Source of the DNA: Paenarthrobacter sp. A20
GTDB lineage: Bacteria; Actinomycetota; Actinomycetes; Actinomycetales; Micrococcaceae
Length of the DNA: 64,000 bases
Direction of reading: 5' to 3'
NCBI RefSeq assembly: GCF_024168825.1
Contig: NZ_JALJWH010000001.1
Coordinates: 4,588,001 to 4,652,000, forward strand
The notes beneath the pieces were generated by a model. The model did not search any database and had not been told where the DNA came from. It worked only from the letters and a program-made list of their open reading frames with translations. The position numbers and the translations under genes are program-made. Numbering within the stretch: position 1 is the first letter of the stretch; the number at the start of each line of letters is the position of its first letter. This document shows, one piece after another, positions 26,083-34,907 of this stretch.

Positions 26083-27650
26083 TCCGGCATCGACATCGTG
26101 CGCAGGTCCAACTGCCTCAGGACGCGATCGGCCACTTCCGGGTCCGTTCCGAGCTCGTTACGGGCAGCCACCACTTCCTGGCGCGCGGCGTCGAGGGCGA
26201 TGGTCTGTACGGCGATGGACAGCTCCCGTCCGCGCTTCCGTTTTTCGGCAACGGACTCGTTCTGCAGGGTGCCATCCAGCAACTCCGCGTGAAGCCGGCG
26301 CATCTTTTCCTTGACCAGCGCCACTTTCTCTGCCGGAAGTTCCTTCATCAGGTCGTGGTCCTTCAATGCCGCAACTGCAGCAGACTGGGCGCGCTTGGCC
26401 AGGACTTTGGCGGCATCCTGTTCGTGCGAACCGTCCTCCGTTGCATTCAGTACGCGCATGAGCCAGGGCAAGGTGAGGCCGGGGAGCACCAACGTTGCCA
26501 GGAGGACAGCGCAGGCAATCACCAGGATCTCGTGCCGGGCAGGGAAATCGCTGCCATCAGGCAAGGTCAGCGGAAGTGCCAACGCCAGCGCCAAGGTTGC
26601 AAGGCCACGCATGCCGCACCACGTAAGGATCAGCACTTCCTTGGGCGAGGTGGGCTGCAGCAGGTTCCTGCGCTTCCGGGCTGTCAAGGCAAGCAGGCCA
26701 AGCCACAGGAACCGGACAACGAAGACCAGGATGCAGATGACCACGGCCATGCCAATCATCCCGAAAATCGCCGTCCCCTCATCCCGGATGACGTGGCGGA
26801 TCTCCAGCCCTACCAGGCCGAACGCCAAGCCGGTCGCCAGTAGCTCCACCACATCCCAGAACGCGGTCCTGGTGACGCGTTCGGCGGCGTCCTGCGGCCG
26901 AGCATGGCGCTGCAATTCCAAGGCAGTCACGACGACGGCCACCACACCTGAGGCATGCAGCTCTTCGGCGAGGATGTAGGCCGCGAACGGTACCACCAGC
27001 GTGACAGCACTCCGGGCCACCATTGAGGTGACGAGCTTGGTGATGGCCTTGGTCAGCCAACCCATCGCGATGCCGATCACCACGGCCAAGCCGGCGCCAA
27101 TAATGAACTGCGGGATGACTTCCGGTCCCACTTCGCTGCCCGAGACCGTGGCAGCAACGGCGGCCTGGAAGATCACGATGGCCGCCGCATCGTTGAAAAG
27201 TCCTTCGCTCTGAAGGACCGTAATGAGCCTGCGTGGCATGTGGACACGTCCCGCCACTGACTCAACGGCAACAGGGTCCGGCGGCGCAACCATGGCTCCC
27301 AAGGCAATGGCTGCCGGGATTCCGATACCCGGGATCATGAGCCACGCAGCACCGGCCACCACGGCGGTGGACACCACCACCAACGCCACCGCCAACAGGA
27401 GGAGCGTCCGCCATCGCACTCTGAAGACCGCCCAGGAGCTCTTCTGCGCCGTGGCGAACAGCAGTGGTGGAAGGAAGATCGGCAGGATCAGTTCAGGCGA
27501 GATCTCAAACTCGGGGAAACCAGGAATGAAGGTGAGTGCAACGGCCAGGAGCAACATCAGGACCGGATACGGCAGCCGGAGCCGGTCTCCCAAACCCACG
27601 GCCACTACCGTCGCAAGCAGCAACCCGATGATGAGCGCCAACTGATCCAT
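26079..27650 (-). CDS. CPA1-family Na+/H+ antiporter
   Basis: 523 residues with about 12 hydrophobic helices in the first 400 and a soluble, charged C-terminal tail (about 410-523). Transport-core motifs are MVAPPDPVAVESV, SEGLFNDAAAIVIF (the Asp of the ND motif carries the ion) and VLILTWCGMRGLATLALALA. Exchanges cytoplasmic Na+ or K+ for protons across the membrane. Its stop codon overlaps that of the converging ROK gene by four bases (shared CTAG), so no terminator hairpin can lie between them. Confidence 0.92.
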   Translation of the reverse strand: MDQLALIIGLLLATVVAVGLGDRLRLPYPVLMLLLAVALTFIPGFPEFEISPELILPIFLPPLLFATAQKSSWAVFRVRWRTLLLLAVALVVVSTAVVAGAAWLMIPGIGIPAAIALGAMVAPPDPVAVESVAGRVHMPRRLITVLQSEGLFNDAAAIVIFQAAVAATVSGSEVGPEVIPQFIIGAGLAVVIGIAMGWLTKAITKLVTSMVARSAVTLVVPFAAYILAEELHASGVVAVVVTALELQRHARPQDAAERVTRTAFWDVVELLATGLAFGLVGLEIRHVIRDEGTAIFGMIGMAVVICILVFVVRFLWLGLLALTARKRRNLLQPTSPKEVLILTWCGMRGLATLALALALPLTLPDGSDFPARHEILVIACAVLLATLVLPGLTLPWLMRVLNATEDGSHEQDAAKVLAKRAQSAAVAALKDHDLMKELPAEKVALVKEKMRRLHAELLDGTLQNESVAEKRKRGRELSIAVQTIALDAARQEVVAARNELGTDPEVADRVLRQLDLRTMSMPD

Positions 27651-27742
27651 TTTCCTGCTTCCCCAGATGTTGTACGGCTCTTCCCCCGCCGAAGCCGAAA
27701 AAGTTCCCTACCAACATATCCCGGGCTGAAGTCAGTCCCTGG

Positions 27743-28399
27743 TCAGTCTTGCGTGAGGGCGTCCACGACGTCCTCTGCTCCATCCTTGAACGTGATGGTC
27801 CGGCGGATGGTGCCCGGCAGTTCCAGGACTGCCGCGGTGACCAGGGCAACGTTGGCCCGCGAGGTCTGCGTGCCGTCGCCGGGGTTTTCCGGGTCCGTCT
27901 GGATCAATCCCGTGGCCGGCTCATCCGTCAGGGTTCCCGGACCCAGGACGGTCCAGTCAAGGCCGGTGCTGCGCAAGTAATCGTCGGCGGCCGCCTTAGC
28001 CTCCGCATAGGCGAAGAACGGGTGGTCCGACGGGACGCCGTGGTCTTTGGCGGCGCCGATGTAGGACACCATCACATACCGCCGCACTCCGGCCTGGGCT
28101 GCGGCATCCATGGAGCGGATGGCGGCATCCCGATCCACCGCATAGGTCCTGTCCGGATTGCCACCGCCGGCCCCTGCAGACCAGACCACGGCGTTGTGTC
28201 CGTTGAGCGCCTGGGCGAGTTCCGCCGTCGTCGAGTTTTCGACATCCAGCACCTCGGCTGTGGCGCCGGTGTCCGTGACATCTGCCACATGATCGGGATT
28301 CCGGATGAAGGACGTGACATCGTGACCTTCGCCACTGAGGATGCGGGACAGATGCAGGGCCACTTTCCCGTGGCCGCCAATGATTGCGATTCGACTCAT
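27743..28399 (-). CDS. NAD(P)-binding atypical SDR (YhfK/NmrA-like)
   Basis: 218 residues from ATG 28399, giving MSRIAIIGGHGKVALHL; a GTG 18 bases earlier is possible. Rossmann motif GGHGKVA, followed by SFIRNPDH, VVWSAGAGGGNPDRTYAVD, RRYVMVSYIGA and AKAAADDYLRSTGLDWTVLG, the pattern of atypical short-chain dehydrogenases related to B. subtilis YhfK, some of which sense or use NADP. The catalytic Tyr-x-x-x-Lys appears only as YAEAK, so enzyme activity is plausible but unproven. Confidence 0.82.
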   Translation of the reverse strand: MSRIAIIGGHGKVALHLSRILSGEGHDVTSFIRNPDHVADVTDTGATAEVLDVENSTTAELAQALNGHNAVVWSAGAGGGNPDRTYAVDRDAAIRSMDAAAQAGVRRYVMVSYIGAAKDHGVPSDHPFFAYAEAKAAADDYLRSTGLDWTVLGPGTLTDEPATGLIQTDPENPGDGTQTSRANVALVTAAVLELPGTIRRTITFKDGAEDVVDALTQD

Positions 28400-28427
28400 G
28401 AACCCATTCTGTCCCACGGAATGAAAA

Positions 28428-28458
28428 AAGACCCCGCAGGCGAAAGCTGCGGGGTCTT
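28428..28458 (-). terminator. Terminator of the tRNA-Thr/tRNA-Met transcript
   Basis: On the minus strand a 12-bp perfect stem, AAGACCCCGCAG (complement of 28447-28458) pairing with the complement of 28428-28439, loop of 7, followed by a run of T (AAAAAA at 24-29 bases on the plus strand near 28424-28429). It begins 7 bases after the 3' end of tRNA-Met. A textbook intrinsic terminator. Confidence 0.92.
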
Positions 28459-28464
28459 GCTCTG

Positions 28465-28538
28465 TAGCGGTGGGGAGGCTCGATCTCCCGACCTCACGAT
28501 TATGAGTCGTGCGCTCTAACCAACTGAGCTACACCGCC
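28465..28538 (-). tRNA. tRNA-Met (CAU), elongator type
   Basis: 74-nt cloverleaf on the minus strand: acceptor GGCGGTG pairs with CACCGCT (G1-U72 wobble), D-arm GCTC/GAGC, anticodon stem CACGA/TCGTG with loop CTCATAA (anticodon CAT), T-arm GGGAG/CTCCC. No encoded CCA. The acceptor pairing and lack of the three G-C anticodon pairs separate it from initiator tRNA. A lysidine-modified tRNA-Ile with CAU is the only alternative. Confidence 0.9.
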
Positions 28539-28599
28539 ACGAATGAGAAAAACCTGTGCCAAGCCGGTCAAAACCGCCTTGACACAGGCCCTCATTCAG

Positions 28600-28671
28600 A
28601 GCCCCCCACCGGAATCGATCCGGTGACCTCGTTCTTACCAAGAACGCGCTCTACCACTGAGCTAGGGGGGC
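28600..28671 (-). tRNA. tRNA-Thr (GGU)
   Basis: 72-nt cloverleaf: acceptor GCCCCCC/GGGGGGC, D-arm GCTC/GAGC, anticodon stem GTTCT/AGAAC with loop TGGTA region giving anticodon GGT, T-arm ACCGG/CCGGT around ATCGATT. No encoded CCA. Transcribed first, 61 bases ahead of tRNA-Met, on one short transcript ended at 28428. Confidence 0.92.
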
Positions 28672-28682
28672 AACGAGTAAAT

Positions 28683-28711
28683 ACTCTACCGGACGTTTTC
28701 AGAAGCTACAA
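28683..28711 (-). promoter_or_regulatory. Candidate promoter of the tRNA-Thr/tRNA-Met unit
   Basis: Minus strand TTGTAG (complement of 28706-28711), 17 bases, TAGAGT (complement of 28683-28688), ending 11 bases before the mature tRNA-Thr 5' end. Spacing is ideal; the hexamers match the consensus 3/6 and 4/6, so support is moderate. Confidence 0.45.
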
Positions 28712-28801
28712 ATCGGCGAAAGACCGCGGAAAAACAGCGCCGACACAATTTGCGAAGACGCTGTTCTGCTGATCTATTTCCTGCTGTTTCGGCACCTGAT
28801 T

Positions 28802-29302
28802 TCAGGGCAGCCGGAGCACCTGTCCAGGGTAGATCCGGTCCGGGTTGGGAACGGTATCTGCGTTGGTTGCGATCAGCGCGCCGAGGTCCACCCCGAACTG
28901 GGCAGCGATGCCACCCATGGTGTCGCCTTGTTCCACAACTACCTCGGTGACCCGCGGGGCCACAGGTCCTGGCTGGCCGGACCCTGCTGCGGCCTCAGAG
29001 GCCGCCTCCTGCGCCTGCGGCCGGACTTCCGGGGGCCCGGGTTCCAGGCCCTCCTGTTCGGCCTCCTGCGCCGCTGCGGCGTCAGCGGCCGCCTGTTGCT
29101 GGGCGGCCTGCGCTGCTGCAGCCTCGGCTGCCGTCTTATCCTCAGCTGAAACCTCGACGGCGGCCGCATCCTCCGCTGCCTGGCTTACCGCCGTTTGGTC
29201 GTCCGGGGCCGCTTCCGGAGCGGCATGGTCCCTGTGATCCTTTTCACCATGGTCTTTGTTGCCGAAGCCCAGGTTCTTCCTCACGTTGTCCAGCAATTCC
29301 AT
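28802..29302 (-). CDS. LysM-domain protein without signal peptide
   Basis: 166 residues from ATG 29302 (MELLDNVRKNLGFG) with GGAGG just upstream. An acidic/His-rich start is followed by an Ala/Gln-rich low-complexity stretch (about residues 45-85), a Pro/Glu linker, and one C-terminal LysM domain (about 117-165: VVEQGDTMGGIAAQFGVD through RIYPGQVLRLP). LysM binds peptidoglycan-like glycans, but no signal peptide or membrane helix is visible, so it may stay cytoplasmic. Some cytoplasmic bacterial LysM proteins of BON/LysM type are known; this one lacks a BON domain. Confidence 0.82.
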   Translation of the reverse strand: MELLDNVRKNLGFGNKDHGEKDHRDHAAPEAAPDDQTAVSQAAEDAAAVEVSAEDKTAAEAAAAQAAQQQAAADAAAAQEAEQEGLEPGPPEVRPQAQEAASEAAAGSGQPGPVAPRVTEVVVEQGDTMGGIAAQFGVDLGALIATNADTVPNPDRIYPGQVLRLP

Positions 29303-29388
29303 GGAGCACCCTCCTGTTTCCTGCGGCCAGTCAGCCAGCCCCTTGATGGTACGGCGGGGCACGGGCGCATGTAACCCCGTTAAACACA

Positions 29389-29420
29389 TCAGGGGGCCGG
29401 CTCGAAAGCCGACCCCCTGA
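29389..29420 (-). terminator. Terminator after the DEAD-box helicase gene
   Basis: 14-bp stem: TCAGGGGGCCGGCT (29389-29402), loop CGAA, AGCCGACCCCCTGA (29407-29420), one G-T mismatch-type position. On the minus strand it lies 35 bases beyond the helicase stop and is followed by TGTGTTTAA. No intervening gene. Confidence 0.8.
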
Positions 29421-29454
29421 CGGGAACTACTTGGTGTTTACCACCAGGAAGTGT

Positions 29455-31623
29455 TTACCACTTGCCCTTGCGGTTGAAATCGCGGTGTCCGCCTTCGCCG
29501 CCACTGCGGGGCTTGCGGGCGCCGTCACCGTGACCGCCGAAGCGGGACCCGCTGGCCTGGCCGCGGTCGCGGTCGCCGAAGCTGCCTGCGGTGCGCTCGG
29601 AGCGGTCGCTGTAGGAGCGGCCACCACGGTCAGCGGAGGTACGCTCGCCACCTTCGGACTTACGGAAGTCCTTCTTGAAGCCACCGTTGCCCTTGAAGTT
29701 GCCGCCACCACGGTTCTCGCGGTCGCCATAGCCACCACGTCCACCGGCGCCACCACCGGAGTAACCGCCACGGTCGCCGCTGGGCTTGCGGCCGTTGTCC
29801 AGTTCGAGGTGGATCAGCTCGCCACCGATGCGGGTGCGGGACAGTGCACGCAGCTGCTCGGGGCTCAGGTCTGCCGGGAGCTCCACCAAGGAGTGGTCCG
29901 AGCGGATGTCGATGCCGCCGATCTGTGCCGAGGAGATGCCACCTTCGTTGGCAATGGCGCCAACAATGGAACCCGGCATGACGCGCTGACGGCGTCCGAC
30001 GGCGATCCGGTAAGTAGCGTTGCCCTCGGTGAGAGCACGGGTCGGGCCGCGGGAACCGAAGCCGTCCTTGGAGCGCTCACGCTTCTGGTACTCAGGAGCT
30101 GCGGGCAGTTCCTTGACCAGCAGGGGCTGTCCACCCTGGGCCATGACGGCCAGGGCTGCAGCGATCTCGGAAGCCGGAACGTTGTGCTCTTCCTCGTAGG
30201 AGGAGATCAGGTCGCGGAATGCTGCCACGTCTTCGGACGCGAGGGTCTCGGTGATGCGCTCGGCGAACTTGCCCAGGCGCAGCGTGTTCACGGTCTCAGC
30301 GGTGGGCAGGTGCATCTGCTCCACCGGCTGGCGGGTTGCCTTTTCGATGGAACGCAGCAGGTACTTCTCCCGCGGCGTCATGAACAGGATCGCGTCGCCG
30401 CTGCGGCCTGCACGGCCCGTACGGCCGATGCGGTGCACGTAGGACTCGGTGTCATGCGGGATGTCGTAGTTGATGACGTGGCTGATGCGCTCCACGTCAA
30501 GGCCACGGGCCGCGACGTCGGTGGCCACGAGGATGTCGATGCGGCCTTCCTTCAGCGCGTCAACAGTGCGCTCGCGCTGCTGCTGCGGGATGTCGCCGTT
30601 GATGGCGGCAGCCTGGAAGCCGCGGGACTTCAGCTTGTCGGCGAGGTCCTCGGTAGCCATCTTGGTGCGCACGAAGGCGATAACGCCGTCGAACTCTTCA
30701 ACCTCAAGGATGCGGGTCAGGGCGTCCAGCTTGTGCGGGCCCATGACCTGGAGGTAACGCTGCTTGGTGTTGGCACCGGTGGTGGTCTTGGACTTCACCG
30801 AGATTTCAGCAGGGTTGTTCAGGTACTGCTTGGACATGCGGCGGATCTGGCCCGGCATGGTGGCAGAGAACAACGCAACCTGGCGGGTCTCGGGAGTCTG
30901 CTGGAAGATCTGCTCAACGTCATCGGCAAAGCCCATGCGCAGCATCTCGTCAGCTTCGTCCAGAACCAGGTACTGGAGCTCGGAAAGGTCCAGCGAACCC
31001 TTGGCGATGTGGTCGATCACACGGCCGGGGGTACCGACAACAACCTGTGCACCGCGGCGCAGGCCAGCCAGCTGCGGGCCGTAGGCCGAGCCACCGTAAA
31101 CCGGGAGGACGGTGAAGTCGTCAATGTGCTTGGCGTAGGAGGTGAACGCCTCGGCAACCTGGAGGGCAAGTTCGCGCGTCGGGGCCAGGACCAAAGCCTG
31201 GGTCTTGCGGGACGGGCCATTGAGGTCGTGGAGCTCAGCCAGGCGGGACAGGGCCGGAACAGCGAATGCTGCGGTCTTGCCGGTACCGGTCTGGGCCAGG
31301 CCAACGACGTCGCGGCCTTCAAGCAGCAGCGGGATGGTGGCGGCCTGGATGGGAGACGGCTTTTCGTAGCCGACGTCCTGCAGGGCGGCCAGAACGCGAC
31401 CGTCGATGCCAAGATCGACGAAGCGGACGCCTTCTTCTTCCTCTTCTTCTGCCTTGGGGGCAGGAGCTTCGGTGAAGGCGGGAGCTGCAGACTCGGCTGC
31501 AGCATTCTCGACGGGGGCAGCGGCAGCAGCCGGTGCTTCAACTTCGGCGGGCGCGGTGGTCTCCACTGCATCAGCGGACTCTACGGTCTGGGCGTCGAAG
31601 TTTTCGTTGAGATTTTCGGTCAT
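29455..31623 (-). CDS. deaD: DEAD-box RNA helicase (DeaD/CsdA type)
   Basis: 722 residues from ATG 31623, preceded by GAGGAA; an in-frame ATG at 31644 is the alternative. An acidic Ala/Glu-rich N-terminus (1-80) leads to a full helicase core: Q-motif with SPIQAATIP, AQTGTGKT, PTRELALQV, TPGRV, DEAD, SATMP, ARGLDVERISHV and YVHRIGRTGRAGRSG. A DbpA-like RNA-binding domain follows (YRIAVGRRQRVMPGSIVGAI through SLVELPADLS). The last ~110 residues are rich in Gly, Arg and Asp (RGG-like), giving non-specific RNA affinity. Such proteins unwind RNA in cold adaptation, ribosome assembly and mRNA decay. Confidence 0.93.
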   Translation of the reverse strand: MTENLNENFDAQTVESADAVETTAPAEVEAPAAAAAPVENAAAESAAPAFTEAPAPKAEEEEEEGVRFVDLGIDGRVLAALQDVGYEKPSPIQAATIPLLLEGRDVVGLAQTGTGKTAAFAVPALSRLAELHDLNGPSRKTQALVLAPTRELALQVAEAFTSYAKHIDDFTVLPVYGGSAYGPQLAGLRRGAQVVVGTPGRVIDHIAKGSLDLSELQYLVLDEADEMLRMGFADDVEQIFQQTPETRQVALFSATMPGQIRRMSKQYLNNPAEISVKSKTTTGANTKQRYLQVMGPHKLDALTRILEVEEFDGVIAFVRTKMATEDLADKLKSRGFQAAAINGDIPQQQRERTVDALKEGRIDILVATDVAARGLDVERISHVINYDIPHDTESYVHRIGRTGRAGRSGDAILFMTPREKYLLRSIEKATRQPVEQMHLPTAETVNTLRLGKFAERITETLASEDVAAFRDLISSYEEEHNVPASEIAAALAVMAQGGQPLLVKELPAAPEYQKRERSKDGFGSRGPTRALTEGNATYRIAVGRRQRVMPGSIVGAIANEGGISSAQIGGIDIRSDHSLVELPADLSPEQLRALSRTRIGGELIHLELDNGRKPSGDRGGYSGGGAGGRGGYGDRENRGGGNFKGNGGFKKDFRKSEGGERTSADRGGRSYSDRSERTAGSFGDRDRGQASGSRFGGHGDGARKPRSGGEGGHRDFNRKGKW

Positions 31624-31830
31624 AGGGGGAAATTCCTCATCCATAGGGCAGTCGGCGCGGCCCGGTTGGGCTTGGCCGCAGTACTCGTCGCGAAGGCAGG
31701 CAAAGTGCCCTGCTCCCGCAAGAAGTCCGGCGCTATCGCAATCCCATGGCAGGACTTCCCGCTGCATCTCTTGGCTGCTATCCCAGCAGTCTGTACAGCG
31801 TTTTCTTTAGCCGGCTCTCCCTATGAAAAT

Positions 31831-31888
31831 GCCCGCACACAATTGCGGGCCCCAACACTTACCAGTCCTGCCTCAAGAATTGGGCAGG
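31831..31888 (-). promoter_or_regulatory. Two hairpins in the helicase leader / MOSC downstream region
   Basis: The 401 bases between the helicase start (31623) and the MOSC stop (32025) hold no gene I can support. Two short inverted repeats are present: CCTGCC (31867-31872)/GGCAGG (31883-31888) and GCCCGCA (31831-31837)/TGCGGGC (31844-31850). On the minus strand the second is followed by ATTTTC and could be a weak terminator for the MOSC gene or an attenuator about 200 bases upstream of the helicase start. Confidence 0.4.
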
Positions 31889-32024
31889 ATAAAGGGATTT
31901 CCGGAGTGGGGGATATTTCAAGTGTAGGGCAAGGTGCGGCGTCACCGCGACTTAAGGCCCCCTGATGGCCGGTGAGCTTGTTCACACTCGGCTTCCACAC
32001 CCGCCCCGAGGCCATGAAAAGGCC

Positions 32025-32678
32025 CTAGAGGCCGTGGCGGCGAAGGACCTTCTCGAACTTTGAGTGGTACTCGTCCTGGAGCCGGATTTCGCCGTCGGCT
32101 TCCGCGTCGAGCAGGACCTGGACGATGTCCGGCGTGGGCTCGTTGAACCACTGGCCCACCGTAATGCCGTGCTTGGGGACGAACGTGCGGTGAATGTGGT
32201 CTCCCGCCGAAATGGTCCCTGTCCTGATCACCCTCAGGTACGTCCCCACCCGGCCTTCCTGCGTGAAGCGCTTCACCCACTGCGGCTCCCCCAACGCCCT
32301 TTGGAACGTGGCGCACGGAACACGGGGAGACGTGACCTCCACTTCCACGTCCAGGCCAATCTTCCATCGTTCGCCGATCACTGCACCCGTGGTCTCGATT
32401 CCTGCAACGCGCAGGTTCTCGCCGAAAAGGCCAGCCGTTACCTCGCGCAGCAGCTCACCTGACCAGAAGTCCGCGTCCGCCTGCGAGTAGGCGTACAACG
32501 CTTGGTCTTCCCCGCCGTGATCGAGCCGGCTTGCCTGCACATCCCCGTGAAGTCCCAGTTTGTGGACCTTGACGGGACCTTCTACGGGGCGCTTGTCAAT
32601 GGCCGTGACTCCCACGCTGCCGGTATCGGGCAGCAACTGGTGGACACGGCAGACGGCAACGAGGGAAGCGGTGTTCAT
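32025..32678 (-). CDS. MOSC domain protein (YiiM-like)
   Basis: 217 residues. MOSC domains carry out sulfur or molybdenum-cofactor chemistry; the YiiM branch detoxifies N-hydroxylated compounds. Family landmarks are AIDKRPVEGPVKVHKLGLHGD, SRLDHGGEDQALYAYSQAD, GLFGENLRV and the conserved cysteine in SPRVPCATFQ, followed by a C-terminal three-helix region (ITVGQWFNEPTPDIVQVLLD). ATG 32678 is 31 bases downstream of the kdpE-like stop but that gene is on the same strand, so read-through is possible. Confidence 0.87.
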   Translation of the reverse strand: MNTASLVAVCRVHQLLPDTGSVGVTAIDKRPVEGPVKVHKLGLHGDVQASRLDHGGEDQALYAYSQADADFWSGELLREVTAGLFGENLRVAGIETTGAVIGERWKIGLDVEVEVTSPRVPCATFQRALGEPQWVKRFTQEGRVGTYLRVIRTGTISAGDHIHRTFVPKHGITVGQWFNEPTPDIVQVLLDAEADGEIRLQDEYHSKFEKVLRRHGL

Positions 32679-32709
32679 GGGACCAGTCTACGGACGGCCC
32701 CAGGAAGGT

Positions 32710-33384
32710 TTAAGGATCAAAACGGTAGCCCATGCCTGCTTCCGTGTGCAGATGGCGCGGCTCCGCCGGATCCCGCTCCAGCTTCCGCCGCAGCTGGGCA
32801 ATGTACACGCGAAGGTACTGGGTTTCCTTGGCATAGGCCTGTCCCCAGACCTGGGTGAGAATCTGCTGCTGGCTCACCAGTTTCCCCTTGTTCCGGACCA
32901 ACAGTTCCAGGATGTTCCATTCCGTGGGCGTCAACCTGACTTCCGAGCCATCCTTGACAATCCTCTTGCCGGCCAGGTCCACCATGAAGTCGGCAGTGGC
33001 CAGGGTTGGTTCCTCATGTTCGGTGACGACACGGCGGGAGGCGACCCGAAGCCGGGCAAGCAGCTCATCCAAACCGAAAGGCTTGGTCACATAGTCGTCC
33101 GCACCGGCGTCGAGCGCTTCCACTTTGTCTTCCGACGCGTGCCGGGCGGACAGCACGATGATGGGCATGCTGCTCCAGCCACGGATGCGGCGGATGATCT
33201 CCACGCCGTCCATGTCCGGCAGCCCAAGGTCCAGGACCACGATCTCCACCGGCTGCTTGGCAGCGGCCTGGAGGGCCTCGGCCCCCGTGCCCACCGACAG
33301 CGCCTGGTAGCCGTGCGCCTGAAGGGTGATCTGCATGGCGCGGGCAATCCGGGCCTCGTCCTCGACGATCAGAACCAGCGTCAT
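32710..33384 (-). CDS. kdpE: OmpR-family response regulator (KdpE-like)
   Basis: 224 residues. Receiver domain with acidic pocket VEDE and phosphoacceptor D52 in VVLDLGLPDMDG, signalling Ser/Thr region IIVLSARHASEDK and invariant Lys in DYVTKPFG. A winged-helix OmpR/PhoB domain follows (RLTPTEWNILELLVRNKGKL, YLRVYIAQLRRKLE, TEAGMGYRF). Closest by eye to KdpE. It overlaps the kinase stop by four bases, so kinase and regulator are translationally coupled. The kdpFABC potassium pump operon it would normally control is not in the window. Confidence 0.87.
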   Translation of the reverse strand: MTLVLIVEDEARIARAMQITLQAHGYQALSVGTGAEALQAAAKQPVEIVVLDLGLPDMDGVEIIRRIRGWSSMPIIVLSARHASEDKVEALDAGADDYVTKPFGLDELLARLRVASRRVVTEHEEPTLATADFMVDLAGKRIVKDGSEVRLTPTEWNILELLVRNKGKLVSQQQILTQVWGQAYAKETQYLRVYIAQLRRKLERDPAEPRHLHTEAGMGYRFDP

Positions 33385-34907
33385 TGCGCGTCACCTGTCC
33401 ACAGCGGCAGGGTGACCACCATGGTCAGGCCACCACCCGGCGTCGGCTCGGCGGCGAGCCTGCCGCCCATGGCCTCGCTGAACCCTTTAGCCACTGCCAG
33501 TCCAAGGCCGATGCCACCGCCGGAGCCGATTCCGCCCGCCGCGGTCTGTGACGGCGAATCACCAAAGCGTTGGAAAGGCTGGAACATGGTGAGGACTTCA
33601 TCGTGGCCCATCCCCCTGCCGTGATCCACGATCCTCAATTCACTGGCGGGCCGGTCGCCCAACGTGATGCCGGCCCCGGCCCGGGCAGTCAGGACCACAT
33701 CAGAGTCAGGCGCGTACTTCACGGCGTTCTCAACGATGTTGGCCACCACGCGCTCCAGCATGCCGGCATCAGCCTGCACCGGAGGCAGGTTGGCCGGAAG
33801 TTCATTGCGGAGGTGCTCCGGTGGAACACCCCGCAACGCTTGGGGCAGCACCTCGGCCCACACGATGCCGGTCAGCAACGGGTTGACCGCATCGGCCGTA
33901 ATCCTGGACATGTCCAGAAGATTGTCCACCAAGTGATCCAGGCGGTCTGCGTACTCCTCAATGGTTTCCAGCAGTTCCCGCTCGACCTCCGGCGGAAAGC
34001 TCACGTCCTCCTGGCGCAGGCTGCTCACCGCGAGCTTGATGCCCGCCAACGGGGTCCGCAGGTCATGCGACACAGCGCGCAGGATGGACGTCCGCATTTT
34101 GTTGCCCTCCGACAGCCGCAGGTTGTCCCGGCGGCTCTTGACCAACTGCTGGCGTTCCCGCACGGCCACGACGAAGGCCCCGAAGGCAGCCAGCAGACGC
34201 TGGCGTTGAGGCGATAACGGACCGCCGCGCAGCAGCAGCGTGTAATGCGGATCGACGACGGCGGCGTGGTCGGCGGCGGCATGGGTCACCGGCGGATTGT
34301 GGCCGGCGCTCGCCAGCACCTGCCACGAGGGAGCCGCACCTGGCATTGCCGGCCCACCCGGTCCCGCGGAGCCCAGCAACGTCACCGCTTCCATGCCCAG
34401 ATTGCTGCGGACCTTCTCAAGGAACGTTTCCAGGCTGCCGTCCGAACTCAGGATTCTCAGGGCCAACTCGCTTAAGGCCGTGGCCTCGGCTCCGGAGCGA
34501 GCTGCCTCCTGGGCGCGCCGGCTGGCCAGGCCGACTGCCAGTGCCACGCCGCAGGCCACAGCAAGGAAGACCACAAGTGTGAACAACGTGGTGGGGTCGG
34601 CGATGGAGAGCGAGCCGACAGGATCTGCCGAGAAATAGTTAAGGAGGAAGCTTCCCAGCACGGCGGCCACCACCGCCGGCCACAAACCACCGATCGCGGC
34701 GACGGCAACCGCCACCGCCAGTTGCAGCAGCATGGTGATCGCGAAGTTACGGAAATCGAGGACCGTCACCAGAAGTTCGACGGCGGGCGGCAGCAAAAGC
34801 GCCAGGACCAAACCGGTGACCACCCGGCCTTGGCCGATGCCGCGAACCGGCGGCAGCCGCAGCAGCACGCCGTCGTCGCCGTTGCCATGTGCCTCTGGTG
34901 CCGCCAT
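33381..34907 (-). CDS. kdpD: KdpD-like sensor histidine kinase lacking the N-terminal KdpD domain
   Basis: 508 residues from ATG 34907 with AAGGA upstream. Four membrane helices (about 20-125) form a DUF4118-like module, then a linker/GAF-like region, HisKA with phospho-His in LRAVSHDLRTPLAGIK, and HATPase with VANIVENAVKYA, IVDHGRGMG, FQRFGDS and GGGIGLGLAVAKG. Standard KdpD is about 850-900 residues because of an N-terminal KdpD/USP region with an ATP-binding site; that region is absent, so the sensing mode must differ. Partner of the overlapping kdpE-like gene. Confidence 0.85.
   Translation of the reverse strand: MAAPEAHGNGDDGVLLRLPPVRGIGQGRVVTGLVLALLLPPAVELLVTVLDFRNFAITMLLQLAVAVAVAAIGGLWPAVVAAVLGSFLLNYFSADPVGSLSIADPTTLFTLVVFLAVACGVALAVGLASRRAQEAARSGAEATALSELALRILSSDGSLETFLEKVRSNLGMEAVTLLGSAGPGGPAMPGAAPSWQVLASAGHNPPVTHAAADHAAVVDPHYTLLLRGGPLSPQRQRLLAAFGAFVVAVRERQQLVKSRRDNLRLSEGNKMRTSILRAVSHDLRTPLAGIKLAVSSLRQEDVSFPPEVERELLETIEEYADRLDHLVDNLLDMSRITADAVNPLLTGIVWAEVLPQALRGVPPEHLRNELPANLPPVQADAGMLERVVANIVENAVKYAPDSDVVLTARAGAGITLGDRPASELRIVDHGRGMGHDEVLTMFQPFQRFGDSPSQTAAGGIGSGGGIGLGLAVAKGFSEAMGGRLAAEPTPGGGLTMVVTLPLWTGDAQ

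Noticed and set aside
29431-31965. A long open frame opposite the DEAD-box helicase (about 844 codons)
   Set aside because: Antisense to a complete helicase with all motifs; its protein has no domain, and long antisense frames are expected in GC-rich DNA.
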